Source: Promethearchaeota archaeon
GTDB taxonomy: Archaea > Asgardarchaeota > Lokiarchaeia > Sigyniarchaeales > SOKP01
Direction of reading: 5' to 3'
DNA: 43,857 bases
NCBI GenBank assembly: GCA_004524535.1
Contig: SDNY01000016.1
Location: forward strand, 1 to 43,857
In this document: piece after piece, positions 8,386 to 18,500 of the stretch
Numbering within the stretch: position 1 is the first letter of the stretch
Layout of the letters: every line of letters begins with the position of its first letter
The notes under the pieces: model-generated
Databases searched by the model: none
What the model saw: only the letters and a program-made list of their open reading frames with translations
Told to the model about the DNA's origin: nothing
Translations under genes and position numbers: made by a program

Positions 8386-8643
8386 TTAGGGTTCAAGTGA
8401 TTTTCTTAGATCAATTCCAGAAATATCATCTTTTAAAACAGAATATTTTTTTAGAAGTATAGCTATAGCATGTAAATAATCCCATTCTAAATCGATAAAC
8501 TGTTCGCACACAGAACAATAATAATTTACAGTACTATTATATTTAATTAGTTTAGGTTTAAGTCTTCTAAAACAATAAGGACATAGTTTAGGCTTTGAAT
8601 CGTGAGCATTAATAATTTTTTTAACTTTTTCAAATTCTGCCAT
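8386..8643 (-). CDS. Small zinc-ribbon protein
   Basis: An 85-residue protein with two CxxC knuckles: CPYC (21-24, in KPKLCPYCFRRLKPK) and CSVC (43-46, in YYCSVCEQFIDLEWD). These would bind one zinc in a rubredoxin-like ribbon. The flanks are helical (MAEFEKVKKIINAHDS; HAIAILLKKYSVLKDDISG). No specific family is recognised. It is divergently transcribed from the truncated ABC ATPase gene at 8801. Its first roughly eight codons and the intergenic region are duplicated at 38263, where the rest of the gene is absent. It was therefore probably the original left neighbour of the ABC ATPase/permease operon. Confidence 0.65.
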   Translation of the reverse strand: MAEFEKVKKIINAHDSKPKLCPYCFRRLKPKLIKYNSTVNYYCSVCEQFIDLEWDYLHAIAILLKKYSVLKDDISGIDLRKSLEP

Positions 8644-9201
8644 ATTTCAATCACTAATTTTTTAAAAAGATGCAAAACTAATAAATTTTAATCTTTGAGA
8701 CAGTTTATATTTATTAAGTACAAGATTTTTAAGGATATATTATATTTTTTAATAGACGATTTTAGATTTTCAATTAGGATTTATTTTAATGGTGTTTTTT
8801 ATGTCTAAAAGTAAAGAAAAAGCGATTCCTATAGGAAACGCAATTGAAAGTATTAATATTTCAAAAACTTATATCTCTGGAGAAGTAAAAGTTCAAGCAT
8901 TGAAAAAAATAAATTTTGAAGTAAAAAATGGTGAGAGATTAGTAATTTTAGGTCCTTCAGGATCAGGAAAAACAACATTGTTAAATTTATTAGGGGGTAT
9001 AACAAGTCCTGATGGAAAAAAAGGATCGCTGAATATATTTGGAAAAACTATTCATAGTTATAATCAAAAACAACTTAAAGATTATCGTCACGAAAGGATT
9101 GGTTTTATTTTCCAGTTTTTTAATCTGTTTCCTGCATTAAATGCCTTGGATAATGTAATAATTGGAATAGTTCTTCTTAAAAAAAATTAAAAAGTGATTT
9201 A
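8620..9201 (+). repeat. Left copy of 0.58-kb direct repeat flanking the glycan island
   Basis: This stretch matches 38263-38845 in the same orientation with roughly 35 differences over about 560 columns by hand count (approximate). It covers the first codons of the zinc-ribbon gene, the divergent intergenic region and the first 130 codons of the ABC ATPase gene. Similarity stops abruptly after AAAAAGTGATTTA at 9201. Confidence 0.9.
8801..9190 (+). pseudogene. Truncated ABC transporter ATPase (5' remnant)
   Basis: The first 130 codons match the intact ATPase at 38444 almost residue for residue, including the Walker A loop GPSGSGKTT and the Q-loop FQFFNLFPALNALDNV. The frame then ends at LLKKN because an A run is one base shorter than in the intact gene. 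DNA similarity carries on for another dozen bases and stops, so the signature motif, Walker B and H-loop are missing. It cannot be a working ATPase. The start matching the intact copy is ATG 8801; an in-frame ATG at 8789 also exists. It is a remnant inside the left direct repeat. Confidence 0.9.
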
Positions 9202-9297
9202 AATTAAATTGTAAAATTTTAAGAAATTAGTTTTATGTTAATTGTGGAAATAAACCTATTCGTTAGGCATTCAGTCTTTCAACTAATTTAAGAGTTA

Positions 9298-10188
9298 TCA
9301 TTCAAATTTTTTAATTTTTCGTAATGTTGCCTGAACACTGGTACGTATATCGTATTCGATACATCTCAATCGTAAAGGGAATAAAAAATCGCGCCCATTA
9401 AATGTAAACGGAAAAATCTGATTTTTGGCAAGAAAGTCACGAAATTCTTCATAACGTTGTATGTCGATTTTTGAAAGATCATCCCACATCCCGTAATACC
9501 CATCGATATGTTTTGCAAATCCGTTATTAACGAGATCCATTATCACATCATATTCTGATCCTTCAATATTCATTCTTAAAAGGCAAATTCTGTTTTTAAA
9601 AATGAAGTTTTTTTCCCGTAACCAATCGGAAAATCGAATGGCTTCAACCTCTTCATACTCAATGTAATCAGTTCTGTAAATGGAACTCCCTAAGCCATCA
9701 CCTGTTCCTTTGTAGAGCTTAACCTTGCCATTGTTAGGTATTACATAACATAAAGCAGCCTGTATAATAGTTACGTTCTTTTTATTTACAAATTTTTTTT
9801 GGGCTTGTAAAAAATATTCCTGGATAGCTTCAAATCCATAGGCTTCATAGCTTTCGCATATACGAGGTAATATCTTGTTCACCATTAAAGATAATTCTTT
9901 AGCGTCCTTATGAGTACCAAGATCAAAGTATAAGATTGAAATGCCATTGGGTACCGTCTGTGTAAAGAATAGTGTTTTTAATAACCCTACCTTGGATACT
10001 CTTCGATAAAGCACCCGGACAAAGAGAATAATCGTATCGATGAGAATAATCATTCCACAAACAAGTTTGTAAATTAATTTTAAGGTAAAAATTTTTTTTA
10101 TTATTCTAAATAGGTCCCAATTCCAAAACCCTTGATGTGGGTGCCAGAGCAACCATACCAATGGTTTTTTGTATTGAATTCGTTTCAT
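9298..10188 (-). CDS. FkbM-like SAM-dependent methyltransferase
   Basis: A 296-residue protein. The first ~75 residues contain a hydrophobic segment (LIYKLVCGMIILIDTIILFVRVLY) that could anchor it to the membrane. Then a Rossmann-type SAM motif follows (ILYFDLGTHKDAKELS), with VTIIQAALCYV, the GLGSSIY stretch and CLLRMNIEGSEYDVIMDLV. The last closely matches the FkbM-family 'K-x-x-I-E-G-x-E' strand. FkbM enzymes O-methylate sugars and other small molecules, which fits the surface-glycan island. Its sequence is visibly less AT-rich than its neighbours, with more C/G-ending codons, suggesting a more recent arrival. It converges with the ATPase remnant and lies just inside the left edge of the island. 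Confidence 0.7.
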   Translation of the reverse strand: MKRIQYKKPLVWLLWHPHQGFWNWDLFRIIKKIFTLKLIYKLVCGMIILIDTIILFVRVLYRRVSKVGLLKTLFFTQTVPNGISILYFDLGTHKDAKELSLMVNKILPRICESYEAYGFEAIQEYFLQAQKKFVNKKNVTIIQAALCYVIPNNGKVKLYKGTGDGLGSSIYRTDYIEYEEVEAIRFSDWLREKNFIFKNRICLLRMNIEGSEYDVIMDLVNNGFAKHIDGYYGMWDDLSKIDIQRYEEFRDFLAKNQIFPFTFNGRDFLFPLRLRCIEYDIRTSVQATLRKIKKFE

Positions 10189-10348
10189 TCTAATTATTCT
10201 TTCTTTTATGCTTAACGAGCAGCTGATTAATGAAATATTTTGATTTTAAAACATGTTTACTATTTTCCTATTAATAATTAGTAAATCATATTTTTTATTT
10301 TTCTATGTAATTATTTAATTTTTTTAAATATTTGCTTTTATATTTTTT

Positions 10349-10987
10349 TTATTTTTCCTTAATGAGATTCCTTTTTATTGAAATTAGATTAATAATAATA
10401 AAAATTATATTACTTAATATAAATCCAATTAACGACCCATATAACGAAAAACCGCATATGATTAAACTAAAAGATAAAATTGTTCTTAATGTTATACGAA
10501 AAATAATAATGAATCGAATTAATTTCAATCTAAATAATCCTAATAGGATTGAAATTGTCGATGCGAATACTATTCTTGAAAAGATTAATAATGAAGAGAA
10601 TTGAATTAATATTATTAATCTTTTATCATTGATATAAAAGATAGATATTGCTATAAATTGACCATATAATATAAAGATAATTAGAAAAAACATTCAAATT
10701 AAGAGCTTTACAAATAAATTAATTCTAACTACTTTTCTAACGCTTAGATTATTTTTATTTTTCATTCTACTTATGAAATGAATACTAGCAAAATCTAATC
10801 CCAATTCTCTGAGTGATACAATAATGTCTGGTATAATGTAGCTAATTGTTAAAAGCACAAATTCTTCAACAGATAATAGTCTAATAATAATAAATGTGTT
10901 AATTATATTAAGTAATCCAGAAATAATTTTTCCGCTTATAAAAACATAACTATTTTGAATGAGATTTTGGTTTTCTTTTGATCCCAT
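10349..10987 (-). pseudogene. Broken Wzx-like flippase (N-terminal part, internal TGA)
   Basis: Two consecutive pieces in one frame match the first ~210 residues of the intact flippase at 13656. The first piece starts MGSKENQNLIQNSYVFISGK and includes IRLLSVEEFVLLT and ELGLDFASIHFISRM. It ends KLLI at a TGA (10694-10696). The second continues in the same frame with FFLIIFILYGQ, INDKRLIILIQFSSLLIFSR and TISILLGL. In the intact paralogue the position of the TGA is glycine (ILIGFFFF), so one GGA-to-TGA change explains it. The frame then stops after IKRNLIKEK, and the remaining ~320 residues are gone. It is non-functional as a flippase. Confidence 0.85.
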
Positions 10988-11157
10988 TCTCCTCGAATTA
11001 AAGATAGTTAATAATTAGTAATTAAAGTTTAATTATTCATTTAACATGAAATAGAAAAAATGGTTTTAGATCATTTAAAAATGTATATTTTCGTCTAAAT
11101 AACGAAAAACAAGAAATTTAGTAAAAAACTTAAAACCTAAAATAGATTTTGAGGAAT

Positions 11158-12057
11158 ATGGAAAATAAAATAAATCCTGAGCCTGATTTTATTGGAATTG
11201 GTGCTGCAAAAACAGGCACTACTTGGATTTATGAATACCTGAAAGAGCATAAAAATATTTGTCTAAGCTCTAAAAAGGAAACTCATTTTTTTGATATACT
11301 GGGCAATTACAAGAAAGGATTGAGATATTATTATAAATTTTTTAGTCATTGCTCAAAAAATAAAATTAAAGGAGAAATTACTCCCAGTTATATATATTCA
11401 TATTATACTCCATTTTTAATTAAGAAAAATTTTCCTAATGTTAAAATACTTGTTTGTCTAAGAGATCCAATTGAAAGAGCTTATTCACACTATAAATATA
11501 ATATCGAAATGAAAGGAAAATTTAGCATATATAAGAATCTAAAAGAAACGATAAAGTATGACAAAGAAATAATAGATAGGGGGCTTTATTACCAGCAACT
11601 TAAAAATTATTACAATTTATTCCCAAAAGAGCAGATCTTAGTTATGTTTTATAAAGATCTTAAAAAAAATCCTAAGGAATTTATAAAAAAAATATATAAG
11701 TTCTTAGAAGTTGATGATCCAAATTACATTCCTCGTATTATTAATAAAAGAATTAGAAAGACTGGAAATAAGGTAGTTAGATTAAAAGTTCCTTTCTTGT
11801 CCTTAATCATCAATAAAAGTTATTCGGTGTTAAATAAAATAACGTTGTTAAAAACTTTTATAGAGAATAGTAGAATTATGAGTTATTTATTAGAGATTTC
11901 AGACTTAAATCGAGAAATTACATTTACCAAAAATTTAAAAGATCCGTTCTTATTTCCACTTAACAATGAGATTCGAAAACATTTAAATCAATTTTATGAA
12001 GATGATATTCAGAAATTGGAGAAACTTTTAGATAAGGATTTGAGTTTTTGGAAATAA
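11158..12057 (+). CDS. Sulfotransferase
   Basis: A 299-residue cytosolic or membrane-associated sulfotransferase that would transfer sulfate from PAPS to a hydroxyl or amine of a glycan. The 5'-phosphosulfate-binding loop is GIGAAKTGTTWIYEYLKEH near the N-terminus. The 3'-phosphate-binding motif is LVCLRDPIERAYSHYKYN. KETHFFD and the RGLYYQQLKNYYNLFP segment are typical of glycan/heparan-type sulfotransferases. The start is taken as ATG 11158; a TTG at 11149 adds three residues, and GAGG lies between them. It is paralogous to the gene at 26818. It converges on a broken deacetylase just 2 bases downstream. Confidence 0.88.
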   Translation: MENKINPEPDFIGIGAAKTGTTWIYEYLKEHKNICLSSKKETHFFDILGNYKKGLRYYYKFFSHCSKNKIKGEITPSYIYSYYTPFLIKKNFPNVKILVCLRDPIERAYSHYKYNIEMKGKFSIYKNLKETIKYDKEIIDRGLYYQQLKNYYNLFPKEQILVMFYKDLKKNPKEFIKKIYKFLEVDDPNYIPRIINKRIRKTGNKVVRLKVPFLSLIINKSYSVLNKITLLKTFIENSRIMSYLLEISDLNREITFTKNLKDPFLFPLNNEIRKHLNQFYEDDIQKLEKLLDKDLSFWK

Positions 12058-12059
12058 GA

Positions 12060-12392
12060 TTACAGAGAGGAGCAAAAATGATAAGAATTGAGTTTATCAC
12101 TTAAGTATATTTCATTTATGTAATTATTAGGGGAAAACTTATCATTTCGATATTTAGGTCTAATATCTGGTAATTTTTTCATTAAGGTTCTCCAATTTTC
12201 AAAGAATAAAAATCCAACTATAGCCCATGTAGCATGAATTTCATATGTCTTAAATAGTTTTAAAATGGCAGGGATAGCCTTATATACTCCTAATAGATTA
12301 TCTCTACATTTTTTCAAAGGGATTGTATCTCTCAATCCCCAATAAAGTTCGAAATCTAATGAAACGATAAGAATTCCTTTTTTATTTTCCAA
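12060..12392 (-). pseudogene. Truncated polysaccharide deacetylase-like gene
   Basis: The 110-residue frame matches the N-terminal third of the 334-residue deacetylase at 25640: ILIVSLDFELYWGLRD, IPAILKLFKTYEIHATWAIVG and FLFFENWRTLMKKLP. It stops after SYHFCSSL, before the HxxxH metal-binding motif, so it is not catalytically competent. Its 3' end butts against the sulfotransferase stop at 12057, which probably marks the deletion junction. Confidence 0.85.
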
Positions 12393-12525
12393 TAATTCTC
12401 ATTGTTATCTTTAAATTCATTTTATTACATAAATTAATTAAGTATTATAAATTAAATTATTTAAAATATTCAGATTTCAATAATTAAGAGCTTAAATATG
12501 AGTGAATTAGCAAATATTGTAAGAC

Positions 12526-12822
12526 ATGATATATAAAATAGAAAAGTTCCTATTATTTCCATTTTTCTACTTTCCTGAAGGAAAGATCAAGAACTTAATG
12601 CGCAAATTAATACTCAAGTGGGTAAATGAACTACCATGTGGAATGATGGTTAATAATAGAGATACCATAATAGATGTAGGAACACCCTACCCTAAAAAAA
12701 TTAAACCATTTAAAGATTTAGTTGGATCAAGGGGTAGGATTTTTTTAGTAGAACCAGAACCCATAAATGTTAGATATATTATGCAATACATAAAAAAAGA
12801 AAATGAAAGTGAAATCGATTGA
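12526..12822 (+). pseudogene. N-terminal fragment of an FkbM-type methyltransferase
   Basis: A 98-residue frame. MVNNRDTIIDVGTPYPKKIK followed by DLVGSRGRIFLVEPEPINV is the start of an FkbM-like SAM-binding fold (the 'D-T-V-I-D-V-G' strand, then 'G-x-V-x-x-x-E-P' strand). It stops after ESEID, before the catalytic half, so it appears truncated. It overlaps the start of the next methyltransferase by 20 bases. It could still be expressed as a short protein, but I expect it is decayed. Confidence 0.55.
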
Positions 12823-13525
12823 ATTTTTAAATTACAAGAATATTAATAAATATATCCATAGTTTTGGTCGTGAAAGTGCCTATGATACTCCTTTATTTAA
12901 GATTCTTTTTTGGCGTAGATTAAAATATTTTATTAAAGTAATTCTTAAGTTACAAAATCTATGTAAGACTGAGTTTAGAAAAGTTCTCGATATTGGTTTT
13001 AATCTTGGTCACTTTTCCTTAAATTATGGTACTATAAATCCAAAGGCGGAATTATATGGATTAGATATAAAATATAAAGAGAAATATGAAAGAAGATTTA
13101 TTATCCAATTATTTAAAAAATTTTCAATTAATTTCAATATTGTAATCCAAGATATACAAGAAAAATCATTTTTCCAAGATGAATTTTTTGATTTAATTGT
13201 AGCTTTTGATGTATTGGAGCATGTTAAGAGTCCAAAATTAGCTCTTGATGAAATAAAAAGAATCCTAAAAAATGATGGAATTCTTCTTATATCTGTTCCT
13301 ATTGAATCTAAATTGTTAAGATTCTTCAAGATTTTTTATAAGAAAACCGTTAAACAAGACCTAAATTTAGAGAACCATTGGCAAGGTGAAATTCCATCTT
13401 TTAAAGAGTTTGACAAATTAGTAAAAAAAGAATTTAGATTAATATATAATCAATATTATCCATTCAAAAATTTTCCATCAATTTTTTCATATGATATTTT
13501 ATATATTTTATCAAAGAATCAATAA
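12803..13525 (+). CDS. Class I SAM-dependent methyltransferase
   Basis: A 240-residue methyltransferase. Motif I is KVLDIGFNLGHFSLNYG. The acidic residue ending strand 2 is in YGLDIKYK, motif IV is FFDLIVAFDVLEHVKSP, and the following LDEIKRILKNDGILLISVP is typical of the Methyltransf_11 group. Such proteins in glycan clusters methylate sugars or lipid carriers; the substrate is not readable here. It begins inside the end of the FkbM fragment. The intact flippase follows 130 bases later on the same strand. Confidence 0.82.
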   Translation: MKVKSIEFLNYKNINKYIHSFGRESAYDTPLFKILFWRRLKYFIKVILKLQNLCKTEFRKVLDIGFNLGHFSLNYGTINPKAELYGLDIKYKEKYERRFIIQLFKKFSINFNIVIQDIQEKSFFQDEFFDLIVAFDVLEHVKSPKLALDEIKRILKNDGILLISVPIESKLLRFFKIFYKKTVKQDLNLENHWQGEIPSFKEFDKLVKKEFRLIYNQYYPFKNFPSIFSYDILYILSKNQ

Positions 13526-13655
13526 AACAAAATCTTATTATTGATGAGAAATAAATATTTTCATTATTTATTTAATATCGAAAATTAAGTTCATTATTTA
13601 TTATTTGAAAACTTAATTTATTGAAAAATAAATATTTATAAATATTGGGAGATAA

Positions 13656-15260
13656 ATGGAATCAGAAGAAAATTCTAATCTTATTCTCAGCACTTACATC
13701 ATCGGCAGTGGAAAAATTGTCGTAGCAATTATTAATTTATTACATTTTTTATTATTAATAAGATTGTTATCAATTGAAGAATACGCACTATTGACGATTG
13801 GTTTCATTATTCCAGATATGTTATCCCTTTTTGGAGAACTTGGTTTGGATTACGCAAGTACTCATTTTATTAGTAAAATGCAACGAGACCAAGAACCTCA
13901 TAAAATTAAGGAGGTAATCAGAATTAATATCATTATAAAAATTTTGATTGGATTTTTTTTTTTTTTAATTGTTTGGTTGGGTGCTAAATTTATTGCTTTA
14001 GAAATTTATAACATTAATGATGAAAGATTGATCACTTTAATTCGGTTTTCATCATTAGAAATATTTTCAAGAATGTTATTTAATGCAACTATATCAATAT
14101 TGTTGGGTTTAGGTAAAATAAAAATAATTCGACTTGAGATTATTATTCGTATGTTATGGAGAACAATTCTATCTATAAGTTTAGTTTTATATGGTTTAAC
14201 ATTACTTGGTCCAATGATAGGTTTTTTTACAAGTAATATTATTGTAGTTTTATTTAATTTATTTCTAATAATTAAAAAAACTAACAAAGTAAATGTTAAG
14301 AGAAAATCTATAAACAAGAAACTTTTTTCAGAAATGATAAAATATGGTTATTCTTTATTGATTTACTCATTTATTGTGAGCATTCAAATCCCTATATATC
14401 TTTACATTTTAATTTTGACTTCTAATCTTCAAAATTTAAGTTATTTTAAGACCGCGGTAGATAGCGCTAAAACAATTCAAATTTTAATACAATCTATTTC
14501 GATGGTACTTTTTCCAGCCTTCTCTAAACTGGATTGGAATAATGAGAAAGATAGGAAAGTTTTAATTAATAATTTCAAATCTTCCTTAAAATTTTCAAGT
14601 ATCATTATTTTACCTATCACTTGTATCTTAATTATTTTTTCTGGAGATATATTTCCATTCTTGTACGGGGATGATTATTTACCAGCATCAATTTATTATT
14701 CAATGTATTTTATGATATTTTTGTTTGTCACGTTTGGATCAATCTCTATTCCTGAATTTCTTAAAGGTCAAAAACAAACAAATTATGTATTATATATAGA
14801 AACGGTAAACATAGTTTTTAGCGTCGTATTTGGATTAATATTCATTCATTTTTATCCCGGTATTGGACTAATTTTTGGGATTATTTTAGGAAAATTTTTT
14901 AGTGTTCTTTATAGTATATTTTTAATTTACAGAAAATATGGGATAATTTTATTTGAAAATTTTAAAAATGTATTATTTATTTTTATAATAGGAATATTAG
15001 GAGCATTAACAACTTTTTTTATGTATAATACAATTATTAGTTTTATTTCGATACAATTTATATTAATTAAACTTATATTTATTGCTATTTTTTCAATTTT
15101 TTATTTAGGGCTTTTCCTATTCTTAATAGGCTTTTTTTCTCAAATAACTCATAAAGAATTAGATTTTTTAGATAAAACTTTTAAAAATATTATGATACTC
15201 AATAAATTAATAACATATTTAACCATAATTGAGAAAAAACTTATTAAAACAAGAAAATGA
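13656..15260 (+). CDS. Wzx-like polysaccharide/lipid-linked oligosaccharide flippase
   Basis: A 534-residue multi-pass membrane protein of the MATE/MOP (RfbX/Wzx) type, with about 12-14 hydrophobic helices. Conserved features are the N-terminal IRLLSIEEYALLTIGFIIPDM, GELGLDYASTHFISKM and the mid-protein ALF-type segment ISMVLFPAFSKLDW, plus FPFLYGDDYLPAS in the second half. These proteins flip lipid-linked glycans across the membrane, linking cytoplasmic synthesis with external assembly. GGGAGA lies about 5 bases before the ATG. A broken paralogue lies at 10349-10987 on the opposite strand. The next ~295 bases hold only short remnants. Confidence 0.9.
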   Translation: MESEENSNLILSTYIIGSGKIVVAIINLLHFLLLIRLLSIEEYALLTIGFIIPDMLSLFGELGLDYASTHFISKMQRDQEPHKIKEVIRINIIIKILIGFFFFLIVWLGAKFIALEIYNINDERLITLIRFSSLEIFSRMLFNATISILLGLGKIKIIRLEIIIRMLWRTILSISLVLYGLTLLGPMIGFFTSNIIVVLFNLFLIIKKTNKVNVKRKSINKKLFSEMIKYGYSLLIYSFIVSIQIPIYLYILILTSNLQNLSYFKTAVDSAKTIQILIQSISMVLFPAFSKLDWNNEKDRKVLINNFKSSLKFSSIIILPITCILIIFSGDIFPFLYGDDYLPASIYYSMYFMIFLFVTFGSISIPEFLKGQKQTNYVLYIETVNIVFSVVFGLIFIHFYPGIGLIFGIILGKFFSVLYSIFLIYRKYGIILFENFKNVLFIFIIGILGALTTFFMYNTIISFISIQFILIKLIFIAIFSIFYLGLFLFLIGFFSQITHKELDFLDKTFKNIMILNKLITYLTIIEKKLIKTRK

Positions 15261-15555
15261 ATAATTGACTATAAAATAGATAATAACACGAATGAATAAT
15301 ACAAAATCTATTGAAAAAAGCATTCGTAATTTCCAACTCGTTAAGGAAGATATATCAAATAAAAAAAGAATATTAATTTAAATAAGTGTTAATTCATTTT
15401 TTATATTTCATTCATTTATGCATTTTTTTAAGATTTTCTAATTTTAAAACTTCTTCACTAGGATATTCTATTAAATATTTTTTGTTGTTTCTATCATCTT
15501 AGGATATCAAACCAAATAATATTTATGAAATCTAAGTTAAAATTAAATTATTAAT
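15261..15555. other. Intergenic region with possible gene remnants
   Basis: On the plus strand a 29-codon frame (15292-15381, MNNTKSIEKSIRNFQLVKED) ends in KKRILI. On the minus strand, about 15412-15500, a start-less frame reads NNKKYLIEYPSEEVLKLENL. Both look like ends of decayed genes, but neither is long enough to assign. The rest is plain AT-rich sequence. Confidence 0.35.
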
Positions 15556-18500
15556 ATGAAAAATAAAGAATTGAAATCAAGAATTTTTTCTCTTTTACTT
15601 TTAATGACGATATTATTGATGGTTTTATCACAAAATAATACTTTTTTTTACAAAAATAATGATGATAAGATTAAAGAGAAAAGTCATTACAATAATATTA
15701 ACAAGATAAAGTCGAGTACTGTACATAATGCAACTTATATTTATAATAATAATTTTTCTGCGCTTCCTTCTTGTACTGGAAGCGGAACATACAAAGATCC
15801 CTATGTCATAAAGAATTTAGAAATTGATGGTGAAGATAGTCATTCCTGTATTGTTATTGAAGATTCAGACGCATTTTTTCGCATTGAGAATTGTACTCTT
15901 TATAACATAGGGAGTCTATCTTCTGAAAGTGTAGGAATTAAATTGATTAATACTTCTAATGGTATACTAATAAATAATAGTTGTTCAAGTAATTGGGATG
16001 GAAACTATGGAATATATTTACATAATGGTTGTAAAAATAACACGATTACAAATAATACTATAATAAGTACTCAGAATGGAATTTATTTAAATGATATATG
16101 CTATAATAACACTATTACTAGTAATACTATAACTGATGCCCAAAATGGAATATATTTATACAAAGGATGCCATAATAATACCATTACACAAAATATAGTA
16201 TCAAAATCTACTTTTTCTGGCATACATTTAAATGAGGCTTGTAATGATAATCGTTTTTCTGGAAATCTCTTAAACAATAATGATCTAATGGGTATGACCA
16301 TATCAAGTTCCAGTGGCAATAACATTACTAATTCTAATGAATTTAATGATAATAAAATCGGATTATATCTATTAACAAGCACCAATAATATTTTTTCTGA
16401 AGATAATGATTTTTCCTATAATAGCATGTACGGTATCTATTTAAGCGCTTCATCTATGAATACTTTTAAAGGAAATACGATAACTGATAATAATGATATA
16501 GGATTATATGTGTTTCAGGCAGTAGGGGGCAGTAATAACAATTATTTTTATGAAAACTTTTTTAGGAGTAATGCAATACATGCTGTTGACGAGGGAGATG
16601 GGAACAATTGGAATTCTAGTACCATTGGCAATTTTTGGGATAATTACACTGATATGGGGTCAGGAGCTGTAGATTTTGATGATGATGGCATAGGGGACAT
16701 TCCATATAATTTTACGGGAGGTATTGATAATTTTCCAATATGGAACGATGGAATCGAGGAAGGTTTTATTGAAATTAATGAACTCGCCTCGGGTTATAAT
16801 GCTCATAATTGGACCTGGGCCAGCGGTAGGTTTTGGTGTTCTGGTTCCGGCCTTGCTTCAGATCCTTATGTGATTAAACCGAATATGTTATGGAATGGAG
16901 TTATTAATGGAGCTGGTACTTATACTTGTATTTCAATATTAAATTCTACCAAATATTTTAGGATTGAAGATTGTACATTTTATAATTCTAATCAATCAGG
17001 AGCAGGAATTAAATTATATAATACAACTAACGGAGAAATTATCAATAATAATTGCTCTTCCAATCAAGGTCATGGAATATTTCTAAATAATTCTTCCCAA
17101 AATAGGATCATAGGGAATACTATTATTAATAATCTTAATGCAGGAATATACCTAATGTATAACTGTGATTTTAATAATATTTCTTCAAATAATTTAACAG
17201 GGAACGGTGAATATGGGATTCATATAGTAAATATTACCTGTAATAATAACATATTTTATAATAATACTTTTCAAGGAAACGCATTATTTAATTCTCTTGA
17301 TAATGGGACTAATACAAAATGGTTTTTTGGAGAACTAGGAAACAATTGGGATGATTATCCTGGAGCCGATGCAGATGACGATGGAATTGGCGATACTCCC
17401 TATACTAAAGGGGGGGTATTCGATAAATACCCTATATTTAAAGATGGACTTGACGGAATGCCCTTGTATATAGACGCACTAGCTAATGGTGTTGGTGCGC
17501 AAAATTGGACCTGGGCAAGTAAACGACTTTACATAAGTGGTTCTGGAACATTAGAAGATCCGTATGTCATTAAAGATATCATTATTAATGGCAAAAATTC
17601 AACGAGTTGCATTGTCATTAATAATTCTGAGGCGTATTTTAAAATTGAAAATTGTATTCTCTATAATTCCAGTTTTGGGGTTCCTCCGAATTTTGAGGCA
17701 GGAATCAAATTGGTAAATACTAGCAACGGGCTGATAATTAATAACAACTGTTCATTTAATACTCAACGCGGAATATATCTATATTCAAATTGTGAGAATA
17801 ACACTGTTTCTGGAAATGTTTTAAATGACAACACTTATGGTATTTATTTGAGTAATTGCGATAACAACACTCTTGCTGGAAATGATTTATATAATAATAG
17901 CTATGGTTTTTACTTGAATAACTGTAATAATAACACCATTTTAGGAAATTATATAGCCAATAATAGTAATGACGGGATTTACTTTTATACTTCTGAAGAA
18001 AATAATTTCACTGATAATATTTTAAGAGATAACGCTAATAGAGGGATATTTCTTGATGGTAATGATGGAGGAAGTAATAATAACCTCTTCTATAAAAACA
18101 ATTTCACTGGAAATTTAATTCATGCTATTGATGAACTATCAAGTAATTATTGGAATAATTCGGATATAGGGAATTTTTGGAGCAATTACTCAGATTTTGA
18201 TGCAAATGACGATGGGATTGGAGATAATCCTCATATATTCAATGGAGGGAGGGATTGGCTCCCAATTTGGAACGACGGATATAATGGGAGTAAAATTCAT
18301 ATTGATGGCTCAGGTATCAATGCTCCTAATTGGGAATGGGTCGTTTCTAGAATATGGTGTTCAGGTTCAGGAAGTCATTCTGACCCATATATTATTAAAA
18401 ATCTCGAAATTAATGGTGAAAATGATAGTAGTTGTATTTTAATTGAAAAATCAACCGCGTTTTTTAGGATTGAAGACTGCACAATTTATAACTCAGGATC

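Noticed and set aside
8199-8396. 65-codon minus-strand frame MNPNCCQLPIGLIYK...
   Set aside because: It is antisense to the better-supported 55-codon plus frame, overlaps the end of the zinc-ribbon gene, and has no Shine-Dalgarno or recognisable fold.
8620-9201. Insertion-sequence end or transposon terminal repeat
   Set aside because: The repeat is direct, contains ordinary host gene sequence, and no transposase or inverted termini are present.
10332-10604. 90-codon plus-strand frame over the flippase remnant
   Set aside because: It is a shadow of the minus-strand flippase with low-complexity composition.
10694-10696. Possible selenocysteine or recoded TGA in the flippase
   Set aside because: The paralogue has glycine there, TGA acts as a stop elsewhere in the window, no SECIS-like structure was noticed, and the gene is truncated anyway.
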